Below, one piece after another: positions 4,789 through 5,482 of a stretch of 5,482 nt of DNA (its first letter is position 1; the number at the start of each line of letters is the position of its first letter). Both the position numbers and the translations under genes were made by a program. The stretch is from Thermoleophilaceae bacterium (lineage in GTDB: Bacteria > Actinomycetota > Thermoleophilia > Solirubrobacterales > Thermoleophilaceae). The notes beneath the pieces are model-generated. The model saw only the letters and a list, made by a program, of their open reading frames with translations. It made no database searches and had not been told where the DNA came from. The stretch covers positions 1-5,482 of the forward strand of contig JACCUC010000268.1 of NCBI GenBank assembly GCA_013812065.1, in the 5' to 3' direction.

Positions 4789-5482
4789 CGGTCCCCTCCT
4801 TCGAGCAGGTCGGCGAGCTCCGCGAGCGAGGTCAGGGAGTTACCCGCCAGGAAGTGGTCCACGTGCGGCAGGGCCGCGACCATGCCCCGCGTGAGCGGCT
4901 CGTAGCCGGGGCTCGCCTTGAGTGGATTGAGCCAGATCAGCGTACGCGCGCAGCGCCCGAGGCGCGCGGCCTCGGCGACGAGCTCCTCGGGATCGCCGCG
5001 GTCCCAGCCGTCGGAGAGGACAACCGCGACGGCTCCCCGCCCGACGCGCCGGCCGTGCGCGCGGTTGAGCTCGCCGAGGCACTCGCCGATCCGGGTTCCG
5101 CCCGACCAGTCCCCCGCGGCGGCGATCGCCCGGGCCAGCGCGCGGTCGGGATCACGCTCGGAGAGCTCGCGCGTCACGCGCGTCAGTGACGTGCCGAACA
5201 CGAAGGCCTCGACGCGCCGGCGCGCGGCCACGCTCGCGTGCAGGTAGGCGAGCAGCATTCGTGCATATGGCGCCATCGAGCCCGAGACGTCGCACACGAG
5301 CACGAGCGGGCGCGGTCGCTCGCTCGGGGCGCGCCAGTGGCGCTCGAAGGGCTCCCCGCCGTAGCGCAGCGACGCTCGCACCGTGCGCCGCAGGTCGGGG
5401 CGCGCGGGACCGGCGGGATGGCCGCCGCGCCGGCCGTGCGCGCGGTTGAGCTCGCCGAGGCACTCGCCGATCCGGGTTCCGC
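4785..5482 (-). CDS. coxE: CoxE-type VWA domain protein, 5' end missing
   Basis: The frame is open to the window edge, and the stop at 4785-4787 overlaps the next ATG. Counting from a V at 5381 as residue 1, the conserved CoxE part reads LRYGGEPFERHW (5-16), then LVLVCDVSGSMAPYARMLL (26-44) with the MIDAS DxSGS. It continues with FVFGTSLTRVTREL (61-73), DWSGGTRIGE (91-100, MIDAS Thr), LSDGWDRGDP (122-131, MIDAS Asp), WLNPLK (150-155) and the end of the VWA fold. CoxE acts with the AAA+ ATPase CoxD in building the active-site metal cluster of CO dehydrogenase, and related VWA/AAA+ pairs serve other molybdenum hydroxylases. Full CoxE proteins are near 400 residues, so roughly 150-200 N-terminal residues are missing. 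GTG at 5381 is probably not the start, since PDLRRTVRASLR just upstream is also family-like. Codons beyond about 5426 repeat an internal part of the same gene and are suspect. Confidence 0.88.
   Translation of the reverse strand, partial: GTRIGECLGELNRAHGRRGGHPAGPARPDLRRTVRASLRYGGEPFERHWRAPSERPRPLVLVCDVSGSMAPYARMLLAYLHASVAARRRVEAFVFGTSLTRVTRELSERDPDRALARAIAAAGDWSGGTRIGECLGELNRAHGRRVGRGAVAVVLSDGWDRGDPEELVAEAARLGRCARTLIWLNPLKASPGYEPLTRGMVAALPHVDHFLAGNSLTSLAELADLLEGGDR
4795..4801 (-). promoter_or_regulatory. Strong Shine-Dalgarno for the small XdhC_CoxI gene
   Basis: On the minus strand the sequence is AAGGAGG, a full match to the 16S rRNA anti-Shine-Dalgarno, six bases before the ATG at 4788. 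It lies inside the 3' end of coxE. It is the strongest ribosome binding site in the operon, so this small protein may be made at a high rate relative to its neighbours. Confidence 0.8.
5045..5101. repeat. 57-base direct repeat, internal copy
   Basis: This copy is identical to 5426-5482. It encodes (minus strand) GTRIGECLGELNRAHGRR, the MIDAS threonine region of the CoxE VWA domain, where this sequence is expected. The offset between the copies is 381 bases, exactly 127 codons, so both are read in the same frame. The match ends at 5044/5425 (A versus C). Confidence 0.95.
5426..5482. repeat. 57-base direct repeat, copy at the window end (probably artefactual)
   Basis: This is an exact copy of 5045-5101 running to the last base of the window, so its true length is unknown. 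In the coxE frame it puts the MIDAS threonine segment ahead of the MIDAS DxSGS segment, where no CoxE protein should have it. It is read directly into GGHPAGPARPDLRRT, which looks like genuine CoxE sequence. An assembly join at a contig end is the simplest reading. A tandem 381-base duplication is the alternative. Confidence 0.9.

Noticed and set aside
4128..5189. 353-residue plus-strand open frame opposite the coxE and xdhC genes
   Set aside because: Low-complexity Arg/Pro/Ser sequence typical of the antisense frame of high-GC genes. The minus-strand proteins here carry clear family motifs.
1..5482. Window as a circular element closed by the end repeat
   Set aside because: The repeated 57 bases match an internal site, not the beginning of the window, so the ends do not overlap each other.

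Overview
The window is very GC-rich (about 70% by eye), with dense, tightly packed genes, frequent GTG starts and strong third-position G/C. This suits a high-GC actinobacterium, perhaps of the Thermoleophilia/Solirubrobacterales type. That placement is an inference from composition and gene content, not from a marker gene. No RNA gene, insertion sequence, CRISPR array or integrase was seen, and no gene-free stretch exceeds about 115 bases.

Left part (1-2427), three unrelated housekeeping-type genes: the C-terminal end of a TauE/SafE-type membrane permease (+, cut by the window start); a winged-helix DNA-binding protein of the HTH_42/AlkZ-like glycosylase family (-); and, divergent from it across a 114-base intergenic region, a beta-hydroxyacid-dehydrogenase-family NAD(P)-dependent oxidoreductase (+). 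A 13-bp-stem hairpin at 2436-2471 separates the oxidoreductase from the convergent operon to its right.

Right part (2479-5482, all on the minus strand, so read right to left): a compact accessory operon for a molybdenum hydroxylase of the xanthine dehydrogenase / aerobic CO dehydrogenase family. In transcription order it holds a CoxE-type VWA protein (5' end missing), a free-standing 104-residue XdhC_CoxI domain, a 265-residue XdhC/CoxI protein with the Rossmann domain, a MocA-like molybdenum cofactor cytidylyltransferase, and a CoxG-type SRPBCC protein. All four gene junctions are 4-base stop/start overlaps (ATGA or GTGA), so the five proteins are probably made by coupled translation. The order matches the E-F-G part of the cox clusters of carboxidotrophic bacteria, with a MocA-like gene inserted between F and G. 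The CoxD-type AAA+ ATPase and the catalytic subunits (L, M, S) are not in the window. If the operon keeps the usual order, CoxD would lie just beyond 5482.

The last 57 bases (5426-5482) are an exact direct copy of 5045-5101, placed in frame where the VWA protein should have other sequence. This looks most like a contig-end assembly artefact, but a real in-frame duplication inside coxE is possible. I found no clearly undescribed system. The points most worth following are the split XdhC arrangement, the end repeat and the unknown client enzyme of the maturation operon.
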